Source: Rhodanobacter sp. MP7CTX1
GTDB lineage: Bacteria > Pseudomonadota > Gammaproteobacteria > Xanthomonadales > Rhodanobacteraceae
Assembly (NCBI RefSeq): GCF_014205795.1
Contig: NZ_JACHCN010000019.1
Coordinates: forward strand, 1 to 64,000
DNA: 64,000 nt
Direction: 5' to 3'
The translations under genes were made by a program, and so were the position numbers. Under the pieces are notes generated by a model, which saw only the letters and a program-made list of their open reading frames with translations, searched no databases and had not been told where the DNA came from. Positions 26,647-34,291 of this stretch are shown here, piece by piece; the stretch's first letter is position 1, and every line of letters begins with the position of its first letter.

Positions 26647-27840
26647 TTACAGCCGGCCGCCTTGATCGGCGGCCAGCAGCTCCGCGGGTAGCGGCAGCAC
26701 ATCGATACCGCGGGCCAGCAGCATGGCCTGGAATCTTTCGCCCATCTGGTCCGGCAGCATGAGTCTCTTCACCTGCTGGGCGAGCCGGTACCGACTGTGC
26801 TCGTCAGCAACCTGCGCCTGCGCATGCTCGAAGACGTCCTGCAGCCCGGCGGCAATCAGGAATTGCGCCTGCGGAAGGTAGCCGGCCACACCGAAACCGG
26901 CGTGGTTGCCGGCCTCGGCGAGCGCGGTGAAATCGACTGAAGCGGTAAGGTCGTTCAGACCCGGAAGATAAAAGGGATCGTTGTGCGAGCGATGCCGGTA
27001 ATGCGCCATCAGCGTGCCATCGTCACGCTCGGGCAGGTAGAACTCCCGACGCACATAGCCGTAATCGACGAACAGCAGCAAGCCGGCGCTGAGCGAGCCG
27101 GCCACCGCCTGGATCCAGTACGGCAACTGCGGCAGGATTTCCGAACGGTAGCCGTCGGCGAACGTCGCACCCAGGTCGCGCTCGACATGACGCACGGCAC
27201 CAGCCACCAAGGCGTCGGCCGGACGATCGATCCGCAGCAGATGGCCTTCGCCATCCAGCGCCACGTGCTCTTCATAGACTTCGCCGCCGAGCACGGTGAA
27301 GCGCGTGGTCGGTAGCGCATCGATCACCTCGTTCGCAAACAGCACGCCTTGCCAGTCCTGCTCGGGGGGACGATCCAGCCATTGCACGCGGGCGTTGAGC
27401 TCGGTGGGGAGATTCATGCGCAACCGTTCGCGCTGACGCTCGCGCAAGTCGGCACTGGGTTCCAGGATCAGGTAACTCCGCGGCAACGTGCCAGCGGCCG
27501 CCAGCGCGTTGAGCGCCGCCTCGGCGAATGCGCCGCTGCCGCCGCCCAGCTCCAGGAAGTCCGCTTCGTCGCCGAGCATCGCCAGCACGGGCTGCACCGC
27601 GTTCACCACACAACGCGCAAACAATTCGCCCAACTCCGGCGCGGTGATGAAATCGCCGGCCGCGCCAAATTTGGCCTTGCCCGCACTGTAGTAGCCCAGC
27701 CCCGGCGCATACAGGCAACGCTCCATGTATTGCGAAAATGGCAACGGACCATGCGAGGCGATCTGCTCGCGCAGCAGCTGTAGCAAGCGGTCAGAATGCG
27801 CGCGTTCGTCGGCGCTCGGGTCGGGAAGTCGAGACTGCAT
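26647..27840 (-). CDS. SAM-dependent methyltransferase, MidA/NDUFAF7 family
   Basis: This 397-residue class I methyltransferase belongs to COG1565. Diagnostic stretches are GPLPFSQYMERCLYAPGLGYY, then FGAAGDFITAPEL, the SAM motif FLELGGGSGAFAEA (near residue 96), LFANEVIDALP and LFVDYGYVRREFY. The mitochondrial homologue NDUFAF7 (MidA in Dictyostelium) dimethylates an arginine of a complex I subunit during assembly. The bacterial substrate is not established. No Shine-Dalgarno is visible before the ATG. An NDUFA9-like SDR lies about 4 kb away. Confidence 0.9.
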   Translation of the reverse strand: MQSRLPDPSADERAHSDRLLQLLREQIASHGPLPFSQYMERCLYAPGLGYYSAGKAKFGAAGDFITAPELGELFARCVVNAVQPVLAMLGDEADFLELGGGSGAFAEAALNALAAAGTLPRSYLILEPSADLRERQRERLRMNLPTELNARVQWLDRPPEQDWQGVLFANEVIDALPTTRFTVLGGEVYEEHVALDGEGHLLRIDRPADALVAGAVRHVERDLGATFADGYRSEILPQLPYWIQAVAGSLSAGLLLFVDYGYVRREFYLPERDDGTLMAHYRHRSHNDPFYLPGLNDLTASVDFTALAEAGNHAGFGVAGYLPQAQFLIAAGLQDVFEHAQAQVADEHSRYRLAQQVKRLMLPDQMGERFQAMLLARGIDVLPLPAELLAADQGGRL

Positions 27841-27925
27841 GGAGGTTCATCGGTATGACGGCGGTGCAAGGATAGCAATCTTGATGTGGTGGCCCCGCAA
27901 AACCGAAGTCTCCGATATAGCGGTC

Positions 27926-27975
27926 CCGCGGCCCCCTCACCCCAGCCCTCTCCCCAAAAGGGAGAGGGGCCGCGG
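27926..27975. repeat. Family C repeat in a hairpin just after the TonB-receptor stop
   Basis: The outer arms CCGCGGCCCC and GGGGCCGCGG (27926-27935, 27966-27975) surround CCCTCTCCCC and its near complement around AAAA. It abuts the stop codon of the minus-strand receptor and may serve as its terminator, although no T run follows. Confidence 0.65.
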
Positions 27976-30168
27976 TCAGAAGTCCTTCTGCAGGCTCAGG
28001 AAGAGCCCGCGCCGAGGCCCGAACTGCGGCGCGCCGACGCCTACGCCCGTTCCGCTGCGTAGCTCATAGGTGCGATCCAGCGCGTTGATGACCGCCAATT
28101 GCGTATGCAGCTTGCCGAGGTTGTCGAAGTCGAAATCATGCGACACGCTGAGGTTGAGCTGGAAGTAGTCCGGCAAGGCGAGGCCGTTGGGAACCAGTCC
28201 GTCCTCGCGCAAACCGCTGCCGAAGAGGTAATCGGCGCCTATCTTGGTGGTATCGGTGATGGCGTAATTGATCCCACCCGACGAGGTCAGCTTCTGATCG
28301 TGATCGAGATAGATATAGTTGTCGGCGATGTACGCCAGATCTTCAGGACTGAAGTTGTACTGACTGGTAATCACGTTCTTGCCCACTGCCTTGCTATACG
28401 CAAAGTTGAAATAGGCCGTCAGCGGACCCTGGTTGTAGTTCAGGCTGAACTCGGTGCCTTGCACGCGACCCAGTGCGTAGTTGAAGGTGGAATAGATCAG
28501 CGCGGTACCGAACTGACCTTCATCCTGCAGACGGTCGACCTGGCGGTAGTACGTGTCCAGCCCCACGGTCCAGGCTGAACCGATGTTCTGCGAAACGCCC
28601 ACATCGAAGTAGTTGGAACGTTCGGCCAAGGGCGTGTTGTTGCCGTAGTTCTTCACCGCATTGGTGGTGTTGGCGAATGCCTGGATGTCTTCGCTGGAAA
28701 TCAGTTCGGTTTGCGGCGGCGTGAAGTAGCGCGAATAGCCGGCATGCACAGTGGTGCTGTCGGTTGCCTGCCAGACCACGCCAAGACGTGGGCTTAGCTG
28801 GCTCTCTGTACGGAACGCTTCGTATTCATCGCCGCGCAAACCGTAGTTCACCGTCCAGTTTTCACCAATGTTCCACTGATCCTGGACGTAGGCAGCCCAG
28901 GTCCTGGCCGTCACATTGGTACCCGTGTAGATATTGAATGGCGTGGTGCCGGCCTGCGTACCGTCCGGGTTTGCCGGGAAAACCAGCGAATTGGTATTCG
29001 TGTAAGCCTGATCAAAATCACCATAGATGCCGTAGCGCAGCGTATGGCCGTTACCCCACGGCATCGCGAAATCCGCCTGCAGTGTTGTCGCACGGTCGCC
29101 CTGGTTGATCTGCCCGGCAACGCCGTTGAACATCAGGTCGCCGATGTCGTCAGGCAGGTACTGCAGGCTGCTATAGCGCTCGCCCAGCGAGACCTGATAA
29201 TTCGTATCGCCGAATTTTCCCTGCAGCGCCAAGACGCCGAAGCGCGCCTGCTCGTTCTGCTGCTCGTTCAAGTTGGCGGAGTTGAAGTTGACCGTATCCA
29301 GATAGCCGAACTGCGGCGTCTGATCCGGGTTGTTCGGAATCTGGAAGCGGTTATTGGAGAAACCAAACATGAAGCTCAGGCGCGTGTCGTTGTCGATCAG
29401 GTAAGTGAGATCGCCAAAGCCCTTCACCTGATTTGTGTGATCGTGGATGGGTGTGCGACTGGCGGTTGGGTTCTCGATGCCGACATCATTCTCAAGATAG
29501 TTGGCGGTGAAGAAATAACTCCAGTCGCCACTGCTGCCCCAGAACGAGGCATTCGGATTGAACGTGCCGAACGAGCCGGCGGTAACGCCTACGCTGCCGC
29601 CGTTCCCAAGCGCCGTTCCGCTCTTGGTGGTGATGTCCACCACGGCCGCCGTGCGGTCGCCGTACTGCGCGGGCAGCGCACCGTCCAGCAGCTTGACGTT
29701 CTGGATCGTCTGCGTATCCAGCGACTGGCCGAAGCCGGCGATCGATTCCGGGATCAACACGCCGTTGATGCGGTATTGCAGATTGGCGTGGTCGCCGCGC
29801 ACATGCAGCTGACCATACGAATCCTGCACCACACCGGGCGCCTGCAACATCACCTGGTTCAAGGGCGTGGAATCGCCCAGCGGCAAGGCCGCAATGGCCT
29901 GCTGGCTGATCACATACTGGCTGCTGCCGGTGTCGGGCGACAAGCCATTGCGCGCCTGGTCCAGCGCTGCGGTGACGCTGATGGCGCCCAGATTCTGTGC
30001 CTTGAGACGTTTGTCGCTGCCACTATCTGCCGTGTCATCGCCCGTCGTTGGGGCCGAGGGTGTTGCCGTGGTCGTGACGGGGGCCGTCGGGCCCAGCGGC
30101 GCCGTTTCGGTGGCATGGGCAGTAGCTAGTGCAATAGCGAGACAGAGAGCCAGCATGGATCGTTTCAT
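27976..30168 (-). CDS. TonB-dependent outer membrane receptor
   Basis: This 730-residue TonB-dependent receptor imports a metal complex or other ligand across the outer membrane. A signal peptide (cleavage near AHA|TET) is followed by a Thr/Asp-rich linker and a plug domain (about residues 60-180: NQVMLQAPGVVQDSYGQLHV, YRINGVLIPE, DGALPAQYGDRTAAVVDI). The beta-barrel ends GLFLSLQKDF with terminal Phe. A perfect 18-bp palindrome matching Zur-type operators lies 42 bp before the start, so zinc uptake is the leading hypothesis. The sequence has no obvious His-rich loop. No transporter or periplasmic binding protein is adjacent. Confidence 0.92.
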   Translation of the reverse strand: MKRSMLALCLAIALATAHATETAPLGPTAPVTTTATPSAPTTGDDTADSGSDKRLKAQNLGAISVTAALDQARNGLSPDTGSSQYVISQQAIAALPLGDSTPLNQVMLQAPGVVQDSYGQLHVRGDHANLQYRINGVLIPESIAGFGQSLDTQTIQNVKLLDGALPAQYGDRTAAVVDITTKSGTALGNGGSVGVTAGSFGTFNPNASFWGSSGDWSYFFTANYLENDVGIENPTASRTPIHDHTNQVKGFGDLTYLIDNDTRLSFMFGFSNNRFQIPNNPDQTPQFGYLDTVNFNSANLNEQQNEQARFGVLALQGKFGDTNYQVSLGERYSSLQYLPDDIGDLMFNGVAGQINQGDRATTLQADFAMPWGNGHTLRYGIYGDFDQAYTNTNSLVFPANPDGTQAGTTPFNIYTGTNVTARTWAAYVQDQWNIGENWTVNYGLRGDEYEAFRTESQLSPRLGVVWQATDSTTVHAGYSRYFTPPQTELISSEDIQAFANTTNAVKNYGNNTPLAERSNYFDVGVSQNIGSAWTVGLDTYYRQVDRLQDEGQFGTALIYSTFNYALGRVQGTEFSLNYNQGPLTAYFNFAYSKAVGKNVITSQYNFSPEDLAYIADNYIYLDHDQKLTSSGGINYAITDTTKIGADYLFGSGLREDGLVPNGLALPDYFQLNLSVSHDFDFDNLGKLHTQLAVINALDRTYELRSGTGVGVGAPQFGPRRGLFLSLQKDF

Positions 30169-30209
30169 CGGGGGAGTCCGTCAGGAGCAGGGGTAAGGAG
30201 GCCGTGTAT

Positions 30210-30227
30210 GTAATGTTATAACATTAC
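30210..30227. promoter_or_regulatory. Zur-like operator palindrome
   Basis: GTAATGTTATAACATTAC is a perfect 18-bp palindrome centred 50 bp upstream of the receptor start. The core AATGTTATAACATT agrees with Zur boxes known in proteobacteria, and its TATAAC could overlap the receptor's -10, which would fit repression by zinc-loaded Zur. Assignment to Zur rests on consensus recall. Confidence 0.6.
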
Positions 30228-30435
30228 TATGCGGTGACCGTCTTCCACCTGCGCCAAAAGTCATGCTCGCCGGCGAGACGTGCCGCGGGCCCTCACCGAT
30301 GTGGCTCGCGCCACTTGCCTGAACCGCCCCCTCGCGCCGTTGCGTTCGGCTTCACATGGCTTGTCTAGACTGCATGGACGCCTGCGGCATCCACCGCACC
30401 AGGCCATGCGTAGCCAACGACGGAGCGATCCCTGC

Positions 30436-31221
30436 ATGACCAAGCAAAGCCAGCAAGTCCCTGCGGTGATCGGGCCGGTCGAACACAACCGGGTCACTCA
30501 GGCCATTCTCGATTTCGTCAGCCAGGTGCCGCCAAGCAAGGTAGGCGACAGCAAGGATCCGGCCGCCGAAGCACGACGCCTGGCCAATCGTGCGGCCCAG
30601 CGCGCCGCTCTCACCGCCGGCTCGCTGGCGCTGCCACCCGGACCCTTGGGTTGGCTGACCCTGCTGCCGGAGCTGATTGCGATCTGGAAGATCCAAGGCC
30701 AGATGGTCAGCGATATCGCGTCGGCCTATGGTCGCGAAGCGAGCCTAGGCCGCGAACAGATGCTGTGGTGTCTGTTCCGGCATACCGCGGCGCAGGCGTT
30801 CCGCGATCTGGTCGTGCAGATGGGCGATCGGCTGGTATTTCGTCGCATGTCCTATGCCGTCGCGCAACGTGTGGCGAAGCAGATCGGCGTCAAGCTCACC
30901 CAGCGCACCCTCAGCGAAGGCATCTCGCGCTGGCTGCCAGTGATCGGTGCGCTCGGCGTCGGCGCGTATGCGTACTACGACACCGGACAGGTCGCCAGCA
31001 CCGCGATCGCCTTGTTCAGTGGCGACGTCGTGATGGAAGACGCGGGCGACGAGACCGCCGCGGAAACCGTCAAACCGGCAGCCCGCAAAAAAGCGCCTTC
31101 CGTTCGCCGTGCCGTGAATAAGCTGGTCGATCGCGCGGTGACCGGCGCCACCCGCAAGATCGCCAATGCAGCGGCGCGCAAGGCCGCGAGCAAGAAGCCG
31201 CGCACCCCGAAAACCAAATGA
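30436..31221 (+). CDS. EcsC-family-like protein
   Basis: The product (261 residues) has a central stretch GSLALPPGPLGWLTLLPELI followed by a helical region with IWKIQGQMVSDIASAYG. This pattern of a glycine/proline hairpin and helices resembles EcsC-family proteins of unknown function. The C terminus (residues ~215-261) is very basic, rich in Ala, Lys and Arg, and may bind nucleic acid or an acidic surface. I start at the ATG at 30436 with GGAG about 10 nt upstream; 30406 is an alternative. It is divergent from the TonB receptor and shares the intergenic region with the Zur-like palindrome. Confidence 0.6.
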   Translation: MTKQSQQVPAVIGPVEHNRVTQAILDFVSQVPPSKVGDSKDPAAEARRLANRAAQRAALTAGSLALPPGPLGWLTLLPELIAIWKIQGQMVSDIASAYGREASLGREQMLWCLFRHTAAQAFRDLVVQMGDRLVFRRMSYAVAQRVAKQIGVKLTQRTLSEGISRWLPVIGALGVGAYAYYDTGQVASTAIALFSGDVVMEDAGDETAAETVKPAARKKAPSVRRAVNKLVDRAVTGATRKIANAAARKAASKKPRTPKTK

Positions 31222-31292
31222 CAGTGCGCAGCGGGTGACGCATCGCAGGCTTTGCGGCAAGCTGTCCGCTGGATTGCCGCAGGAACCGACGC

Positions 31293-32039
31293 ATGAAGCC
31301 ACGCCATGACCGACCCGTCGCGCTGATCACCGGTGCCGGTCGCCGCGTCGGTGCGGTGATCGCACGCACGCTGCATGCGGCCGGCTACGACCTGGCGTTG
31401 CACTATCGTCGATCGGCGGAGGCCGCCCGCGTATTGGCAGACGAACTGGAGCAGCAGCGCGCGGGCAGCACCTTGCTGCTGCAGGCCGAACTGGCCGAGC
31501 TGCATACGTTGCCGCCGCTGATCGAGCAGCTTCTGGCGCATTACGGACGGCTCGACGCGCTGGTCAACAACGCATCGACTTTTTATCCCACACCCGTGGG
31601 CAGCGCGACGCCGACCCAGTGGAACGAGTTGTTTGCCTCCAACGCGCAGGCTCCGTTCTTCCTTAGCCAGGCGGCGATCCCGGCGTTGCGCGAAGCGCGC
31701 GGCGGCATCGTCAATCTGGTGGATATCTATGCCGAGCGGCCGTTGCTGGACCATCCGCTGTACTGCATGGCCAAAGCAGCGCTGGCGGCAATGACGCGCT
31801 CGCTGGCGCTGGAACTGGGCCCCGAGATACGCGTCAACGGAGTGGCGCCGGGCGCTGTGCTGTGGCCCAGCGACGGCAAGCCCTACGCCGACCAGCAGTC
31901 GATGATGGCGCGCACACCGCTGCAGCGTTCGGGCACGCCGGAAGATGTCGCCGGCGCGGTGCTGTGGCTATTGCGCGACGCGCCGTTTGTCACCGGCCAG
32001 ATCATCCGCGTCGATGGTGGCCGAACGCTGTCGGTGTAA
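31293..32039 (+). CDS. Pteridine reductase / dihydromonapterin reductase-like SDR
   Basis: This classical short-chain dehydrogenase (248 residues) belongs to the pteridine reductase group. The cofactor motif VALITGAGRRVGAVIA has the TGxxxRxG form of PTR1/FolM, in contrast to the usual TGxxxGIG. NNASTFYPTP is typical of the family, and the catalytic pair is in LYCMAKAAL (Tyr, Lys near residues 155-159). It would reduce dihydropterin or dihydrofolate with NADPH in the cytosol. folK and folB lie 1.3-2.1 kb away on the other strand, which supports a folate or pterin role. AGGA precedes the ATG. Confidence 0.85.
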   Translation: MKPRHDRPVALITGAGRRVGAVIARTLHAAGYDLALHYRRSAEAARVLADELEQQRAGSTLLLQAELAELHTLPPLIEQLLAHYGRLDALVNNASTFYPTPVGSATPTQWNELFASNAQAPFFLSQAAIPALREARGGIVNLVDIYAERPLLDHPLYCMAKAALAAMTRSLALELGPEIRVNGVAPGAVLWPSDGKPYADQQSMMARTPLQRSGTPEDVAGAVLWLLRDAPFVTGQIIRVDGGRTLSV

Positions 32040-32063
32040 GGACACCCCTCCTGGGGTGTCCTT
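32040..32063. terminator. Short hairpin between converging genes
   Basis: GGACACCCC (32040-32048) pairs perfectly with GGGGTGTCC (32053-32061) around a 4-nt loop. Only TT follows, so it is a weak intrinsic terminator, possibly acting in both directions between the pteridine reductase and the DUF6159-like gene. Confidence 0.55.
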
Positions 32064-32071
32064 CACCAGGG

Positions 32072-32932
32072 TTACTTCTGCTTGCTGCGGAACGCCTGCT
32101 CCAGCAACGCGGAGTCGAAACCCATGCTTGCTTCGCCCGAGTCCGCATAGCGATAAAGCGCTGCCGCGTAGATGCCTTGCAGCGCAGCCTGAATCAGGCC
32201 GAGCACGATAAATCCGCACACCGCCACGACCGCCGCCAGCACGACCGCCACGATCGAATGCGTTGCAAACGCAGCACCAAACAGCACAGCGACGACCAAC
32301 ATCGCCAATACCATGACCAGACCAAATACCACGCCGATGCCGCCATTGCCGATCAGGTTCTCGCCCCAGCTGCGCTTCAGCAATTCCACGCTGCCCTTGA
32401 CCGCATCCACCGGACCCACATCCTCATTGGCCAGGATGGGTACCACCAGAAACGTGGCCACGGTCCAGGCCAGACCAAGGAAGCCGATCACCAACCGGCC
32501 GATCAAGCCCAGTCGCTCCTGGACCATTCGCAACACCAGACCCACGGTCGCGGCAATGAGGGCATAGCCCAGGATGTTGGTCAGCTTCGACCGCGCCAGC
32601 GCGAAGCCGTACGCCACACTGGTCGGCTCACCGCTCAAATGTGCCAGCGCCACCCCGGTCAGCGCCGTCTGAAAAAAGATGATCACGAAGTACTGCACCA
32701 GATAGAACATGAACATCGCCAGGTAGGTACCTGCCGACATGCGCTGATGCATATCCTGTCCGGCATGCACGCTTCCGAATAACGTCATGCCAATCGGTAT
32801 CAAAAAGCTTGCCGCCACCAACAGCGAACACAGCCCCGACAGCAACGGAAAGATCAACAACGACTTGTCCGAACGCAATACCGTCGCGCTCGCCTGCATC
32901 AGTGCCCAGCTACGTGCAAATTTCCCAGCCAT
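32072..32932 (-). CDS. Polytopic membrane protein, DUF6159-like
   Basis: This 286-residue inner-membrane protein has about six hydrophobic segments (residues ~25-48, ~70-95, ~115-135, ~145-165, ~200-222 and ~225-250). The start MAGKFARSWALMQASATVL and the motif FLVVPILANEDVGPVDAVKG between helices are what I associate with DUF6159 proteins. There is no catalytic motif. It stands alone, convergent with the pteridine reductase, with a long repeat-filled gap upstream. Confidence 0.7.
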   Translation of the reverse strand: MAGKFARSWALMQASATVLRSDKSLLIFPLLSGLCSLLVAASFLIPIGMTLFGSVHAGQDMHQRMSAGTYLAMFMFYLVQYFVIIFFQTALTGVALAHLSGEPTSVAYGFALARSKLTNILGYALIAATVGLVLRMVQERLGLIGRLVIGFLGLAWTVATFLVVPILANEDVGPVDAVKGSVELLKRSWGENLIGNGGIGVVFGLVMVLAMLVVAVLFGAAFATHSIVAVVLAAVVAVCGFIVLGLIQAALQGIYAAALYRYADSGEASMGFDSALLEQAFRSKQK

Positions 32933-33033
32933 GCGTATCCCCCCGCCCTGTGGATTGTGTAGGTGATCTTTGTATCACCCGCCGACAGCGTACGACAGTG
33001 CAGCCCGAGGCACCTCTTCGAGTTGCACAGCGC

Positions 33034-33147
33034 TTGTGGGAGCGACTTCAGTCGCGATGCTTTGGTTTTTCTGTTTGGTTTGCTTGTTTGAAGCTCTTAA
33101 ACAAGTCAAACAACAGCAGAGCATCGCGACTGAAGTCGCTCCCACAA
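33034..33147. repeat. Palindromic intergenic repeat, family B, copy 3
   Basis: 27-bp inverted arms (33034-33060 and 33121-33147) enclose 60 nt of T-rich sequence with its own small inverted repeat (CTTGTTT...AAACAAG). Flanking ACAAGAGCT is shared with copy 1. Confidence 0.9.
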
Positions 33148-33207
33148 GAGCTTCGCGCACAGGGTGCACTGGGCAGAAACAGCAGCGACAGGTCAAGCGC
33201 AAGAGCG

Positions 33208-33240
33208 CTGGGCCACTGCCTTCGCAGATAAGGGGTGACG
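33208..33240. repeat. Partial repeat, family D-like
   Basis: CTGGGCCACTGCCTTCGCAG followed by ATAAGGGGTGACG resembles one arm of the family D palindrome at 46080-46109. It sits between B and C elements, as at 13338. Confidence 0.5.
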
Positions 33241-33256
33241 GGGAATGAGTGGTCCC

Positions 33257-33305
33257 GCGAGCACCCGCCCCTAACCCCGACCCTCTCCCCACAACGGAGA
33301 GGGGA
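33257..33305. repeat. Short repeat, family C, copy 3
   Basis: GCGAGCACCCGCCCCT then AACCCCGACCCTCTCCCC, ACAAC and GGAGAGGGGA. The inverted CCCTCTCC / GGAGAGGG forms a small hairpin. The lead-in is shared with the copy at 13391. Confidence 0.75.
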
Positions 33306-33327
33306 AAGAGTGGTCGCGTCTACAAGG

Positions 33328-33816
33328 TCAACCCGACCATGACTCGGGTAGCAGCGGCTCGCGCTCCGCAGGAAAGGCAGCCCATAACTCAGCCATGCTC
33401 AGACCACTCACCGGGTGCCGGAAATCAGGCGCAATGTCGGCGATCGGCCGCAGCACAAATGCGTGCTTGAGTTCCCCGCGCGGAATCTGCAGATGGCCCG
33501 CCCCCTGCGTGATCAGCGCGTCGTAAAACACGATGTCCAGATCCAGCGTGCGGTCGGAGTAACGCGGCACATCGCGACGCCGGCCATGGCGATCCTCCAG
33601 CGCGTGCAGCCAGTCGTTCAGCGCGGATGGCGACAGATCGGTATCCAGCCCCACGGCCAGATTCACGAAATCCGCACCGGCAAAACCCACCGCCTTGCTG
33701 CGGTAACCCGGCGACACCGTGATCTCGCCAAAACGCTCGCGCAAGGCTTCGATCGCCGCGCCCAGATAACGCTGCGGCTCCAGGTTGGAGCCCAGGCTCA
33801 GATAGACCCGCGCCAT
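33328..33816 (-). CDS. folK: Hydroxymethyldihydropterin pyrophosphokinase
   Basis: FolK transfers pyrophosphate from ATP to 6-hydroxymethyl-7,8-dihydropterin in folate synthesis. The 162-residue protein begins RVYLSLGSNLEPQRYL and contains DFVNLAVGLDT and RYSDRTLDLDIVFYD, with the two metal-binding Asp in DLDI. Its ATG shares one base with the folB stop (TGATG), so translation is coupled. It is the second gene of a folB-folK pair. Confidence 0.94.
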   Translation of the reverse strand: MARVYLSLGSNLEPQRYLGAAIEALRERFGEITVSPGYRSKAVGFAGADFVNLAVGLDTDLSPSALNDWLHALEDRHGRRRDVPRYSDRTLDLDIVFYDALITQGAGHLQIPRGELKHAFVLRPIADIAPDFRHPVSGLSMAELWAAFPAEREPLLPESWSG

Positions 33817-34175
33817 CAGGCCGGCCGAGTGCCGCGTTCGATCCGCACGCCGACCGCCTTCGCGCCACGTACCGCACCGGGTTTGGACAACTTCAGGCGC
33901 ACCCAGCTGACGCCGAACTCCTCGCGGATGATCGCCGCACAGCGTTCGGCCAGTGTCTCGACCAGGCCGAAGCTTGATTCGCCCACATAGCCGATCAGCC
34001 GCTTGGACACGTCTTTGTAGTTGAGCGTGTCAGCAATATTGTCGCTGGCCGCCGGGCGGGTATTGTCGAACGCCATCTCGATATCGAACGAAAGGGTCTG
34101 GCGCACGCGGCGCTCCCAGTCATAGATGCCGATGACGGTATCGATGCGCAGATCTTCGATGAAAACAATGTCCAT
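33816..34175 (-). CDS. folB: Dihydroneopterin aldolase
   Basis: FolB cleaves 7,8-dihydroneopterin to 6-hydroxymethyl-dihydropterin and glycolaldehyde, the step just before FolK. The 119-residue protein starts MDIVFIEDLRIDTVIGIYDW and has ADTLNYKDVSKRL and the conserved FGLVETLAERCA, then LKLSKPGAVRGAKAVGV. The frame is open to 34277, but the FolB family starts at the ATG at 34175. It is divergent from dbpA across 116 bp. Confidence 0.94.
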   Translation of the reverse strand: MDIVFIEDLRIDTVIGIYDWERRVRQTLSFDIEMAFDNTRPAASDNIADTLNYKDVSKRLIGYVGESSFGLVETLAERCAAIIREEFGVSWVRLKLSKPGAVRGAKAVGVRIERGTRPA

Positions 34176-34291
34176 GGGCGTGATCACTGAGGCTGTAGCC
34201 GTACAGGGTCGGCGAGCCGGCGCCGGGATGCAAGTCGCCGCGCCACATAGCCACCAAAGCCCTGCGGCGGCCGGCATGCGATCATGTGCGG

